A DNA stretch of 64,000 nucleotides from Sthenelais limicola (taxonomy: Eukaryota > Annelida > Polychaeta > Phyllodocida > Sigalionidae), in NCBI GenBank assembly GCA_942159475.1, contig OW804095.1, forward strand, positions 152,758,808 through 152,822,807, in the 5' to 3' direction. The position numbers and the translations under genes were made by a program. The stretch's first letter is position 1; each line of letters begins with the position of its first letter. Positions 22,201 to 33,791 of the stretch are shown here, piece after piece. The notes below the pieces were generated by a model. That model was given only the letters and a program-made list of their open reading frames with translations, searched no databases and had not been told where the DNA came from.

Positions 22201-23485
22201 CAGGGACTAGAAATTAAATGGAAAAACGTGTATTACTAATGAGATCGCCAGTAATTCAGCAGTACTAGCAGTACCTACCTATCTGTAAACATAAGTATGT
22301 AGGTAAGGTATTGACAGAATACCGATCTAATAAAATAAATATTATCTTATCAATATAGACTCTACACAATGAGCACTTCTCATGAAACATAAACAGAGTT
22401 CCTAGACCCGTATTTCATGCTAATAATGAGTCATTTGGTATCTGACTGGCTCCTGTTTCACTCAATACATATGGGCACTGAATGTAGGCAAAACAGACAA
22501 TTTATATTTGTTAGGCTCGAAATGGAAGGAATTCATGATATTAGGAGTATTTTTCAATGATCAATAGTAAGTGATACTTTTTATTTTTCAAAATAAATTA
22601 TTAAAGATTTTTTGTGTGTGGGTATGTAACGAGTGTTCACACGCTCACTGGTGCCGTAAATAATAAAGGTATAGAAAAGTATACATTTCCTGAAAGGGGA
22701 ATTTGTTTCCTCCATAATGAAAATAAAAGGAATGGCATGATTTATACTGACATGGTGAACAACGTAATGGAGGAATGTATAGTTTTATCCAAATGTACAT
22801 CTCCAGAAAAGCAAACCCACATATATTGTATATATACGTATAAACCTACAGATGTTATGTATGTATTCCTAAGGACATGCTCATTATTTGTAGATGCATT
22901 TTAAGATTATTTGAATATTATTTCTACTGATTTTCTTAATCGTTGCTAGTACACTATTGTAATTTACACTTGACAAGGCTGTATAATTCACCTTTCAGCA
23001 AAATAATATCATTGTATCTGAATGCAGTGATTTTATGCTTATATCTCAGAGACTAAATTTTGAGATTTTTACATTATTCCAAAGACATTAAAGATCTCAA
23101 CATGTCTATCTGACTTTCCTAAGTTGTATGGTCATATAACTATTATATCTACAGTACTAAACAAAATATGACACTCACAATTATCAAAATATTTTGCTTC
23201 CACATATAAATAGTGCCCTTGTCGACGTTTCATGAGAATTGCTCATACACAGTTGAGCTTAAATATTGATTATACAATTAATTAATGTCCATAATCTTGT
23301 GTATCACTTAATAATTGAACTTAATATTTAGCAAGAATTATGGTCATGACAATATAAACCCAGAGATGGAGATCGACTGCAACAATGTCATAATAATAAT
23401 GCTTTAATAAACAAAATCCTGGGAACCAACAAGGCATTCTACATTTATATAAAAATTCCAAAATTAGAAAGCCACATTTCAAGTT
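19260..23485. other. 4.2 kb between YqaJ and THAP/DDE genes, repeats only
   Basis: AT-rich. It includes a partly rearranged duplicated segment (TTTACTTCAT-AATGCAT and GTACATA-CTGTGATTC words at about 19757-19826 and again at 20560-20625) and the 110-base repeat pair at 21251-21431. Open frames such as 20878-21138 and 22614-22904 have no family resemblance. Confidence 0.6.
21251..21431. repeat. 110-bp period repeat pair, shared with the THAP/DDE intron
   Basis: CTGTAAAAAAATCGCTTTG...AATAAGGGATGG...AACCAATCGATTAAAAT at 21251-21320 recurs at 21361-21430. The same sequence with flanking GTACTTGCGACGATTAGG also occurs twice at 24868-25264. Confidence 0.85.
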
Positions 23486-25807
23486 TCATTTCTTATCATT
23501 AACCAATGGCTTCTGAAAATTACAGAAGAAAGCTCCTAGCTGCACCATCTGATTGATATATGGTTTCACAGATATTGGCATTATATAAGACAACATTTTC
23601 CATTGCTTAAGGCGCTGAATTGCCCTCTCCACATGTATGCGAAGTTGAGCAATGTTTTTTGTCTTGACAACTTCGCTGGCATTTAGTCTTCTACCTTTTC
23701 CCCAGTTGCATTTTCGTGTGAATGGTGGAGCATTTAATGTGGCACCCTTTGGTAGCAATAAGTCCTGGATAACGAAACCCCTATCTGCCATTACATCATC
23801 ACCAGGCTCAAGCAAATCAATAAACCCACTTTCACGTGTGATGTACTTGTCTGATACATTCCCACCCCATACACTAGACACAAAGGTAAATGCACCAGAG
23901 GGGCTTATGCCCAGCAGTACTTTGTGTGTTGTGTGATGTTTGTAGCTACTGTAGTGTGTGTGGTGGGCATCTGGTTGACGAGGTCTTTCACAGAAGAATT
24001 CAGAATCGTCTATGATAACACGAGTTCTTGGATATTTGTCCTTGAAGATCTGTGGCATGTTTTTGTTTATCTCTGATCTTGATGGCCAGCGTATGAGTGC
24101 ATGAAAGGTTTGGTACATGAAATTGATCCAGGTTATGAATATTTGAGAGACTCTTGTCTCTGAAACACCAAAGATATCACCCATCATGAATCCAGATAAT
24201 CCTAACCTGAATTTAACCAGGGTGAGAATATATTCATGAAAATAGTCCAGTTTCCGCTTTGGACCTGGTCTGTTCCTTTCACAGCCCTCCACATCATTTG
24301 TCTTTGTTCTCCCACTGGTACTCGTCCAATAGTTGAGGTAGCTGGTTTTCTTATTAAGGACGCCAAACAAACCCATAATAATCGCAAGTGTGGGCAGTCC
24401 TGTGTACTTCTGTACTGATGCGTCATTTTTCAGCACTTTCTCCACAAAAATTTCTTTCATTAGAGTTGGCTTGTCCTCCAGTTTGCTTTTCATTTCAGAA
24501 TGTTCAGTGTAGAGTTTTTGGAGATCAGCAGCTGATACATCGGTCTGACACCCAATGTCACTTGTGGTGGTATAAGTCTTTGAAGAAGTCGAATAAGTGT
24601 GGTCTCCTATAGCACAGGTCGGGGTGATCACTTCTACAAAATAACAGATAATAGGAATGTTATTATTAGGAATTTTATATGCATGTTTGTGCTTCACTTT
24701 GATTAATTATCATATCAAAGAACACTTTTAAAATTATGATATGAATAATTATAAAATTTTGATGTAAGATATATCCATTCAAGATATGATTTCTAAGAGA
24801 TTTTACTTCACAGTCTGTGACATAACCCATAGACCAATGACCAGGTCTATGAAAAATGGCAGTGGGAAAGTGATTTTGCAAATATATTTTTCTATGATGT
24901 ACTTGCAACGATCAGGAAAAAAGGTACAAAGAATAGACTTATGACCACGAGATTTTAACATACTAGAGACACTATGTATGGGCATGTCCTGTGAAAAAAT
25001 CGCTTTGATCCATTAACAATAACCAATCGAATAACCAATCGATATATATCTACATACGGTACATTATGAAGTGATTTTGCAAAAATATTTTTCTATTATG
25101 TACTTGCGACGATTAGGAGAAAAGGTAGAAAGAATAGAGTTATGATCACAGGATTTTAACATACTAGAGATAATATGTCTGGGCACGACCTGTAAAAAAA
25201 TCGGATGGCAGTAAGGGATGGTACAGTATCAAATAACCAATCGACTAATATATATCTACATACCTAGTGGCAGAGGGACGACAGGTTTTCTTGTTTTATT
25301 CATGTTCACTTCTATGTCAATCTCGCCTGCAACATCCTCGTAGACTGTATCCTCCTCCAACAAACTCACATTGAAGTTCTCATTACAAATGTCTGTGTCC
25401 ATACTGAAATCGGCAACTGGCAAGTTGAACAGCAAGGTCCCATGATGTGTAGTGGTAGGCCTACCTGAGGATAGATCAGCTGATCGACCAGTTTCTCGCT
25501 TAGCCACTGTCGCCGTCAACCTTGTTATTGTCTGGCTATTCCATGGGAATAATGTAGGCACTGGATGTTGTTCAGTTGGCCCCATTTGCCCTTCGAAATG
25601 TCTAGAACAAATCCGTGTGTGTTTCTTAGGAGTCCATGTTTCTTCTCGTCTAACCATGCTAATCCATCGCTTCCTCAAGCGCTTCTCTTTAGCTTGAAGG
25701 GGGAATGTGAAAAACACAACCCCCCGCATGAAAGGATATTTATCCACTGGTTTCCGCGAATCTGCATTGCATCCAGGTACACAACAAAATCCCCAAGTGC
25801 TAGGCAT
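23486..25807 (-). CDS. THAP-domain transposase with DDE_Tnp_4 core (PIF/Harbinger-ISL2EU type), intact
   Basis: Two exons, 25807-25264 and 24633-23486, join in phase 1 to give 563 residues with no breaks. Exon 1 is a THAP zinc finger (CCVPGC near residue 9, a W in the middle, ICSRHF as C-x2-H near residue 67), the DNA-binding part. Exon 2 has a linker, a helix-turn-helix-like block (GLSGFMMGDIFGVSETRVSQ) and the RNase-H-like DDE core: VIIDDSEFF (first D), GDDVMADRGF (second D) and RIHVERAIQRLK (E). The catalytic triad is complete. It lies on the same strand as the degraded Kolobok-like transposase and within its largest intron. The 630-base intron is filled by two copies of a dispersed repeat. 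Domesticated THAP/DDE genes exist, so an active element or a host-captured gene are both possible. Terminal repeats were not found by eye. Confidence 0.88.
24868..25264. repeat. Two tandem units (~200 bp) filling the THAP/DDE intron
   Basis: Units beginning GTGATTTTGCAAA at 24868 and 25072, each ending TATATCTACATAC. The second unit abuts the donor site of exon 1. They are related to the repeat at 21.2-21.5 kb. Confidence 0.85.
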
Positions 25808-26059
25808 CGTTCTCAGTTGGATCAGTCCTAAAAACGGGCGTTTCTAAGCCTAAATTACTGTATTACTTTGGTGCTTTCCTAACAACGGATTTCGCGGCAG
25901 GCCATTTTGAGTTTGGCGCCGAGCATGCCGGAAGTGACCATGTGGAGATGAGCGGCGCTGGATGCGCTCTTCCTACCTCCCATTGCCTCTTGTGAAGAGC
26001 CAACTAGGGAACTCGCAACGCGCGTATTGATAAATGAACCAATCTGTGGTACAACTTAC
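25808..26059 (-). promoter_or_regulatory. Probable 5' region of the THAP/DDE gene
   Basis: A locally GC-richer, CpG-containing stretch directly upstream of the ATG at 25807. A promoter is expected here; no TATA box is obvious. The next transposase exon ends at 26060. Confidence 0.35.
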
Positions 26060-27411
26060 CAGCAAGAATTAGTTGCTTGCCCTTATATTTTTTGAGTGTC
26101 TTGGCTAGCATAGCACCCCAATAATCTCTTACAGCAGGTGCTGTGTAGTGGCTCTGGATTCGGTAAAACAGTTTGCGATAGTGGCTTCAATCCGACAAAC
26201 TTCATCAACAGTGCAACCTTGCTGTAGTTATTTCCAGATAGGAGGATGCTTGTTGAAAACATAAAATCTCCCAGAAATAAGCCCCTGGCTCCAAGCTGTG
26301 GTTGGGACGACCATTGTTTTTCAATGTGTCCCTTTTGGCAAATCTATAAATCCAAATGAAATATACTTTAGAAACTGATCTAGGACCCAAATGTTAAGAA
26401 ATAGCCATACTAATCAACTTGTTTTCAACTAAAGTGAAGAATGTTGCATGGCTGCCAAAATACCTATGGGACACATGTTATACATAACATCAATATAGAA
26501 AACATTTTTTATGTACTTTTTGGTTCAAGCAAAGGCTATCATAATATTTAATAAAAAGAATAATGGTGAATATATATTCTTTATTATTAACTGTGATTGT
26601 TACTTTACCCATTTCAAAATCAAGGCTGTTCCAATAACTTTTTCATTTAGGTTTGTTTCTTTGCCGCACTTTCTGCATGTAAGAGTCTTCATAGATGCCA
26701 AGTCCTTGATGTTTGCGATGCATGACAAAACCATCTTTTCGGGTTCTGGTGTCAAGCCTAGGGTTGGACAAGGGAAATCTGCATCCTCAGTCTCATATTC
26801 CTCTTCCGCCAAATCATGAACCAATTCTTCATCTTCTATCTCACTAAGGTCTTCGTCATCACAGTACATATGATAGTGCCTATAAATGAATACTATTTGC
26901 TAGACCTTGCACAGAATGACATATTTTTATTTAGGATGTTTAAATACAATCAGCCAAACAATACAGGGAAAGATAGTTGTGACATAGGCTCACGGGTTTA
27001 ATTCACATAAAAATTGCCATGTCTTTCTGCCCACTGCTACGTCTAGCTGTTTATCTATGCAACTGCTAGTTTTTTTAATGCTTATTCTAATTACATAAGA
27101 GTATACATAAATGTGGTGCGTATAATTTTATGAGGTAGGGATGAGAAAGAGGGGTGAGATGAATGGTTGATAAAATATATATAATACATAACAAATAATA
27201 TAATATTCAATATATAATATATAGCATAATATATAATATATATTTAGGATGGATATAAATAATTGAACAAACAACATACATTACATCATACTAATAATAC
27301 AGAAAGAGTGCAATATATTGGTTTATAAGTATCCCATTTACAAACAGTGCACAGTTTGATGGACATTCCTATAACAAGGAGTAAGGGAACCTATTAAGTA
27401 AGGTAATAGAA

Positions 27412-29406
27412 GGATCTGGTTTCCGGCTCCTGTTTGAGAAAGTTCAGAGAGCTCTGGCTCGTTTCTTTTTTTCAGGATATAGGAAGCATTAAGCGTTGGT
27501 CAGTTACCAAAAAGTCAGAAAACATAGTTAAGACATCAGTGATTCTAAAACACAAGTCAGATCGGATTATTTACACAGAATTGAGCAGAATCTAACATCT
27601 CTAGAAGTGACTCAGTAGATCGGCGGGAGCAAATTCGTTTTGCCCGCCATTACTCAGTCAACGGACAGTACCGTACCTTGCAGGACAAGAGCACAAGAAA
27701 TACTATAACAGTTATTCTAGAACATTGTCATGATGGATTTATCCATGAAAGGTCAGTTGAAGTTGTGAAAAGTGGCTTTAAAAAGATAATCCTCGGAGTT
27801 TTACAGAAGTAAGCTAGATCATTGTGGGACAACCACGCCGGGAGTAAATTCTCCCAACCAGCAAGCTAACGCCGGCAGATTAACAAGGATTCTATCGGAA
27901 TTACATAGCAAAAGGTGAATACAGAAGTCTGAATGGCTTAAAGAACAATATTCAGGTAAAACTGATTGAAACTGTGAATGTGTCAAGCTTAATCGATAGG
28001 AAATGATCAGATATTTTGAAGTTGAACTGGACTGATTCTAAAAGATCGTCCCATTTTGCACAGGGCAAAAGTTACAGAGGAAGAAAGTGTCATATGTAAA
28101 CATCCGGTTGGCGCATATACTAGCTTAGTGGGCATTTGCATTGAAAGTTGTATCATTGCCACAGTACAGACATATTGGGACCCTGTCTTATCGATTCCAT
28201 AAAAGTAGATCTATATTTTGATCAATAACATTGTACTTTGTACAATAACATTGCTGTAACGAAAGGTCGGAGGAGAAATACTTCTGAAATACTGAGTCAA
28301 GTTAACTCATTTCTTGGCTAAGAAAAGGAAGAATTATAATAGCCTATTTTTGTCATCAGATCTTGAATCCACTATGGGAGAACAGGTATCTAACTCTGAG
28401 GTGATGGCCATGCTGTGGGAGTTAAGCCAGATGTTCTCTAACTTGTCTCAGAAACTTACTGATTGTACCAATGTTTTCACTGAAACAACACCAAATATAT
28501 TCACAAGGCTTGATGTAGTGGAACCAGAGAAAGTGGATGACATACAATGCAAGTTGGATGAGATTATCATGTGTGTCCCAAGTGACATTGAATACAATGT
28601 TACCAAGGCAAAGGGGAAACACCACCTACTTTGCTGAAGTTTAACAATATGAATGGTGGGGAAAAAATCTTGGTGAGAAGAGAAAATCACATTGAAAAAC
28701 AAGAAAGAAAGGAGCAAAAGACAAGTAGGAACAGTGGGAGATATGAGAGTGTGATAAATGATCACCGGGATTCTATTCTGAACAGGAGGGGGCATAAGAT
28801 TTATGAAATCGAATTTCTGCCCAAAGAGATATCTCTCGGTTTCCTATCCAAGAAGGAAAATTATCATGAGTGGGGAGGTAATTGGCAGAAAGGGGACGAG
28901 ATGGGGTGAACCAGGAATTTTTAGATGCAAATGGTTATCCCTATTTTGATAAATTGAGATAAAAGGTCAGATGAAATATTTGAGGTTGGTCTGTAGTATG
29001 TGCATACAAATGCTGCATGCATTCAAATATATATCTAAATTTTGTCTATAGATTGTTTATCAAATGTCAGTAAAATCGACTTGAGTAAATTGCCAATATA
29101 TTCTTTGAATTTGATTTACTTGATAGAGTGCTCTGTATGATGTATTTTGAATATGATTAGATATATGTGAGAAATATATAGATAATGTGAGAAAAGATAG
29201 TTCTGTACTTGAAATGATTGACCGGATTCAAGTTCTGTTTATTTCTGAGATCGTTTATGTGAAAAACGATAATACTGTACTTGAAATGATTGATTGGATT
29301 CATGTTGTGTCTATTTTTGAGCAGGTGTACCAAGCTATGTTGACTCCCAAAAAATCGAATGAATGTGAAATTATGGTGGAATAAATACCCGGTGTAGGGG
29401 GAAAAA
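27412..29406 (+). mobile_element. 2.0 kb target-primed retro-insertion with ORF1-like frames
   Basis: The 16-base sequence AAGTAAGGTAATAGAA occurs at 27396-27411 and again at 29407-29422, enclosing 1,995 bases that end with AATAAA (29381), about 20 bases and a short A-run. This is the signature of target-primed reverse transcription on the plus strand. The insert contains two overlapping frames (28314-28637 and 28631-28909) and no RT. It lies between two exons of the minus-strand transposase. It could be an ORF1-only LINE derivative, a non-autonomous element, or a processed retrocopy of a host mRNA. Confidence 0.72.
28314..28909 (+). pseudogene. ORF1-like or retrocopied coding sequence, unidentified
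   Basis: The first frame (28314-28637) is helical and leucine/methionine-rich (ELSQMFSNLSQKL), like a coiled coil. The second (28631-28909) is highly charged and basic (KQERKEQKTSRNSGR), as in nucleic-acid-binding ORF1 proteins. They overlap by seven bases in different frames, probably one ORF with a frame change. I do not recognise the family. Confidence 0.4.
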
Positions 29407-30735
29407 AAGTAAGGTAATAGAAATGATTAAAGTTAGTCGCTCAATTTGAGTTAAATAAAGAGAGACATACGTAATATTTTCATTGGCAGAAACAGCGTAT
29501 TCAATCAGTGAGTGGTGTGATGGTTCATACATAGTAGAAGAATCGTTGCCCATCTCTATTAGTGATTGCTCTGATGGTTTGTACTGTCGATCTACAATAT
29601 CCATGAAGCTCTCTTCATCGGTATCAGGTCCTAACCTGTTCATTTTAAGATATGAATAAAAAATAATGATAAAAATACACATATTTCATCCAGTATATAT
29701 ATTATTAGAATTATAGATGATTGAAAGAAAGTTATTCTGTCCAAAATATTTACAAATTCAGAAATGTCAGTGAGGTTTAGTTTTAGTGACTGAAGTACCA
29801 TATTTATTAGCCTTTGAAAACCGGCCTCTCTGGGATGTCTTACCTTTGTGACCCCATGCTTATGTGTCCAACATCACTGTCGTCAGGGCATAACTTTCGT
29901 GTTGGTTGAGGTGGTATTGGTGAAATTTCCAGTGATGAACTATAAAAGAATATATAAAATTTTTATTATCATGGCAGTATACATTTGTTACAAAATCATA
30001 GGTCTCACACAGACCCCTAGTGTATCAATGTTTGTGATGATTCTTTGGTACAATAAAACCATTAGGATACAAATCAAAATAAGGTACGATGATTAATGGT
30101 GATGGACGTTACCTTGTGCAAGGCTGGGGATGGTGGGGTCTTTTTGGTGTTGAGGCGGAAGGTAATGTTTTTTCATATATGTAACCAATATATTATAGTA
30201 AATGTGAATTGTGTCCACTGCAAGTACAGACATTTATGTCAATATTGCAGGCCCAGTATAAGCCCTCTATGAATCGATATTCATTCAAGTTGTCAGGCAA
30301 CTTAAATCAATTGCTCTTCAGCACCCACTTAGATGTCTGTTTGAGCCATACTTGATAACTATAATGTTTACATCATGTAATGTCAAGTCATTCGAACTGC
30401 CCCATTGCCCAGTGGGTCTAGATAAGATAAGCCTTTATTATTATTACAGGCTATAAGATGAAGACCTACTAATAAACTATTCACGACACATATTATATTG
30501 TGATTTCACATTTGGAAGTACAATGAATTAATTAGTTTAAACATGACTGAAGGACCTACCTGTGTATCAGTAGAGTTGCCAACTCGGCATCAGTAATCCC
30601 CAGCGACTCTGTCAACATTTTCCATTTCACAGCAGTTTCCCCAATAAAAATCATCTGTGACCTCCGCAGTTGATCTCTCTCTTTTCTAGCTTTTTTACAC
30701 TCATTTTCTGTTTGATATTTTCTCGTTTTACCCAT

Positions 30736-32072
30736 ATTTAGGTTCGTATATATGGCCTTAGAGAACTCTGACAGAACCTTATCCAAGTAGCTAGTGTATG
30801 TTGACAATACCGGCTCCCCTCATGTAAACAGAACCAGTACAATAACAAACATCTTTTTGACACGTGGAACGACATTCCAAAAACGTCACACTATGCTAAT
30901 GAGGTCAACTGAGGTCATTAGCTTATGGTGCGCCCTCATTTCCAATATATGACGTATGCTAACAAGGGAGAAATCCCTGTCAAATCTCTGAGTGAGAGAC
31001 GATCCAATACACGTTCATATGGTGCGCACTGATTGAATAATTCGCCACTTCTTTTGTTATTTACATGCTTTTAATGAGTTCGGAATTCTTAGATATTCGG
31101 GGACATGTTTGGATTCATCTTATACTTGGTGTATGTGACAAAAGGAAAAAATGCGCAGATTTGCGCATCCATAGCTGGTAATGCATTTTTAAATTATCCA
31201 TCATAGTTATTCCTATTCAGAACATCACAGTATTAAATCTCAAACAATACCTCTTGTCCATATTAAAATTCCCTAGCATACATTCACACCCTTATTTCAT
31301 ATTTACCTGGCCGTTTCGTAGACTGTGACAAACTAAAGAAAAATAAATGTTCAGGAAAATAAACAAAGAAGATCATCGATGACGCAATATAACGTGGGCT
31401 AAGTAGAATGATTGCGATGCGAATACACTTAAGATACTTTTGAGAATGTAAATATTCTCCAGATAAAGAAATAAAAAGCATACGACTTAAGACCTATGAG
31501 ACTTAATACTCTGAGAAATTATTATCAGCAGTTCAATAAGTAATTGGAAATGTAGTATCTACTTTTAAGCTTGTGATCTGTTGAACTGAACTGATCTGTG
31601 AGCAAATGATGCGTGTTTTTTTTATTGCATTTCCATTTACTTGCATATATTTTAGCTGATTCTCCTTCATATGTAAACGTTAGTATAATGTTTTTAATTA
31701 TCAATAAATCCTTTAGTTCTAGGTTAAGTTAGCCCTTTCATTTAAACGTTTCATTTGCTGAAAATATAGAGGACCTTTTTAAAGAAAACATCCATCGTAT
31801 TTCCCCGAAATCAAAATACAAACCAAGTAGTATTTTCGTTGACGAGAGGTATTTTATTATAACAATTGTAAAGTTCAGTGGATTATATCTCAGTAAATCC
31901 ACATGTGTTCAGTTATTGTTTTTGCATTCATGATTTCAAATATATTATTTTGGTATATTATTTGGGGCAAAATTGACATGATTTTCATGGGTAGTTTTTC
32001 ATGATTTCAAGCAAATATCACAGTTCAGTATTGGCGTTTTGAATCAAATGGCATTTCATATATTCAGAATGT
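30736..32072. other. Intergenic, between two minus-strand genes
   Basis: Contains the 5' flank of the Kolobok-like transposase (with a repeated TATGCTAATGAGGTCA / GAGGTCATTAGC arrangement near 30890-30922) and the 3' flank of the 196-residue gene. No coding signal. The outer end of the transposon should lie in this stretch, but I could not fix it. Confidence 0.5.
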
Positions 32073-33791
32073 TTAACCCTCGGGGAAGTAGATGGCAATT
32101 TCCAGATCGCAGAGCAAGGTATCATCATCATTCAGATCGTGGAGGTGGCTGTTTAGCATTAGGAGCTCTTCCACTGTTGGTTCAGCGGGCACAGTTTGGA
32201 ATGCTGTCTCGAAATCAGCGAAATTCTCTTGCTACATGAAAAATAGAGAGGAAAATGCATTATGTAATAATTGCTTAACATAACACGCTCTGCAAAACTA
32301 ATGTTTCACCTACATAATCCCTTAAAATATTCAGTTATCCTCCATCATGTCTTTTACTCTAATAGGAAAACAAGTTTCTCATAATAAAAGTAAATATCAA
32401 GTAATATAATGAATTCCCTTTGTACGTAAACCTGTTAAAATTAAATTGATGCAATGAAAGATTAGCACTGTCTGAACAGAGAGTCCTACCTATCTAACTG
32501 TCCAGCTGATATAACACAGTATAATTATGTAATATGAACATTTATATATGTACCTGAAAGACGATCAGAGACTGGGTTTGTGCAATACTCCGCTTGACCG
32601 TGTTGAGCCTGCAGTCGTGGACCTTTAATTTAAAATAAATCCCAATTCAAGAAATGTAAGACGATAGATGAATTACCTTAATTATAAATTCAATGGACAC
32701 TTCAATAATAATGTATTAGAGGTGTATAAGATTACCTATAGGAAACGTCCATTTCAAGCTAAACATGACATAATATCAATATTTAAGAAATGGAAAAATA
32801 TAAGAAGAACATTAGGCCTACATTGACATACAATACACGGGACGACATTGGATATAAACAAGAACTTACAGTTTGCCTTGGCCAATCGATGTTGCTGTAT
32901 ATGGATGGAAGTGGTGGTCTGTCGATGCCGCTGTACAAGGTGGGATTTTGTGGCTGAGGGAAGTTTTTCTTCAAGCCTAATGTCTTGAGAACCTTCCTCC
33001 AGCTGGAGCGAGACCTTCCAGGGTTCTTGTACACAGCCTTGCTGCTGTTGTTGTTGTTCAGATCAGCCTGAATAGTGGAATGCATAAACCTTTTATCTCA
33101 TTGTATGACATGGGCAACGCAATTTATTATTTGATTTTGTGTTATGAAAGAATACCTAGGCCTATAGTATAGGCCTACACTACAGTACGGTACCGGCTCT
33201 ATGTGAATGTGTCCCTTCCCGCCCTCCATTTTGCATTACAAGCTTACACAAATACAGATTATCCAACTTTTAAGCGTTTTATACGGTTTTGAAGGTAAAT
33301 TCTATTGTACTTGTATATATAGCAGAATTTGGACGTTTGATTTGGACCAATGATCTGGATTGCTTTTACTAGATCTGTAGACTATACAGGTCTTAGCCTT
33401 AGGAATACCTATATAGTAATAGGCCTACGGCTACGGTACGGTACCGGGGTTATGTCCCTTCCCGCCCTCCATTTCGCATTTTATACGGTTTTGAATGTAA
33501 ATTCTATTTTACTTGTATATATAGCAGAATTCGGACGTTTGATTTGGACCAGTGATCTGGATTGCTTTTACTAGATCTATAGACTCTATATAGTTCTTAG
33601 GACTAGGCGGGAGGGGTCGGACTTACGTGGGAGGGGCCATAGACCAGTTCAGGGCAATCTTTGGCTTTGACAGTGCGCAGTTTGCGGTATGGGACCTCAT
33701 TCCAATTCTCCTCTACCTCATCCATCTCTTTCAGAGACTGTTTGCGGTTGAAGAACTTATCAAACTTCTTTTTGAGACTGGAGAAAGGCAT
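32073..33791 (-). CDS. Four-exon gene for an unrecognised 196-residue protein
   Basis: Exons 33791-33627 (55 codons from ATG), 33067-32870 (66), 32622-32554 (23) and 32231-32073 (52 plus TAA). All four have clear GT-AG borders, all introns are phase 0 and the frame is unbroken. The protein starts with a lysine/phenylalanine-rich helix (SLKKKFDKFFNRKQS), has a middle segment with two similar PP-x-YS-x-IDRP/W turns (YSGIDRPPLPS, YSNIDWP), and ends in an acidic leucine-rich helix (EELLMLNSHLHDLNDDD). No signal peptide or membrane segment. I know no family for it. Clean splicing and lack of decay set it apart from the broken elements around it, so it is either a host gene or a young passenger. 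Confidence 0.7.
33177..33604. repeat. Tandem duplication in intron 1 of the 196-residue gene
   Basis: A segment with TACGGTACCGG, CCTTCCCGCCCTCCATTT, TATACGGTTTTGAA and GGACGTTTGATTTGGACCA (from about 33185) is repeated from about 33432 with a short internal deletion, to about 33600. Confidence 0.85.

Larger units (their letters stand above)
15894..30735 (-). pseudogene. Kolobok-like multi-exon DNA transposase, degraded and invaded
   Basis: Exons, 5' to 3': 30735-30560, (a 27-base exon ending 30113, uncertain), 29939-29844, 29635-29471, 26879-26609, 26343-26060, 18329-18082, 17754-17684, 17467-17373, 17221-17025, 16872-16804, 16437-16342 and 16038-15894. Phases agree at nearly all joins. Landmarks are a basic N-terminus, an acidic linker, a zinc pair CRKC (26.6 kb) plus CQKGH and WSSQP (26.3 kb), GDGRNDSPG (18.3 kb), VTDAHSQI (18.1 kb), HQWDIWHG (17.7 kb; the D-x2-H motif shared by Kolobok, hAT, MuDR and P transposases), HHVANEHEW (17.2 kb) and HTGQLEVLHH (16.8 kb). 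Damage: a frame change near 26.15 kb, a frame change plus TAG near 18.22 kb, and a deletion near 17.4 kb at the expected NH-x-W position. Introns hold a YqaJ gene, a THAP/DDE gene and a retro-insertion. The superfamily label is from motifs only. Confidence 0.72.

Noticed and set aside
23652..23936. Plus-strand frames over 23.6-25.8 kb
   Set aside because: Antisense shadows of the intact THAP/DDE transposase on the minus strand.
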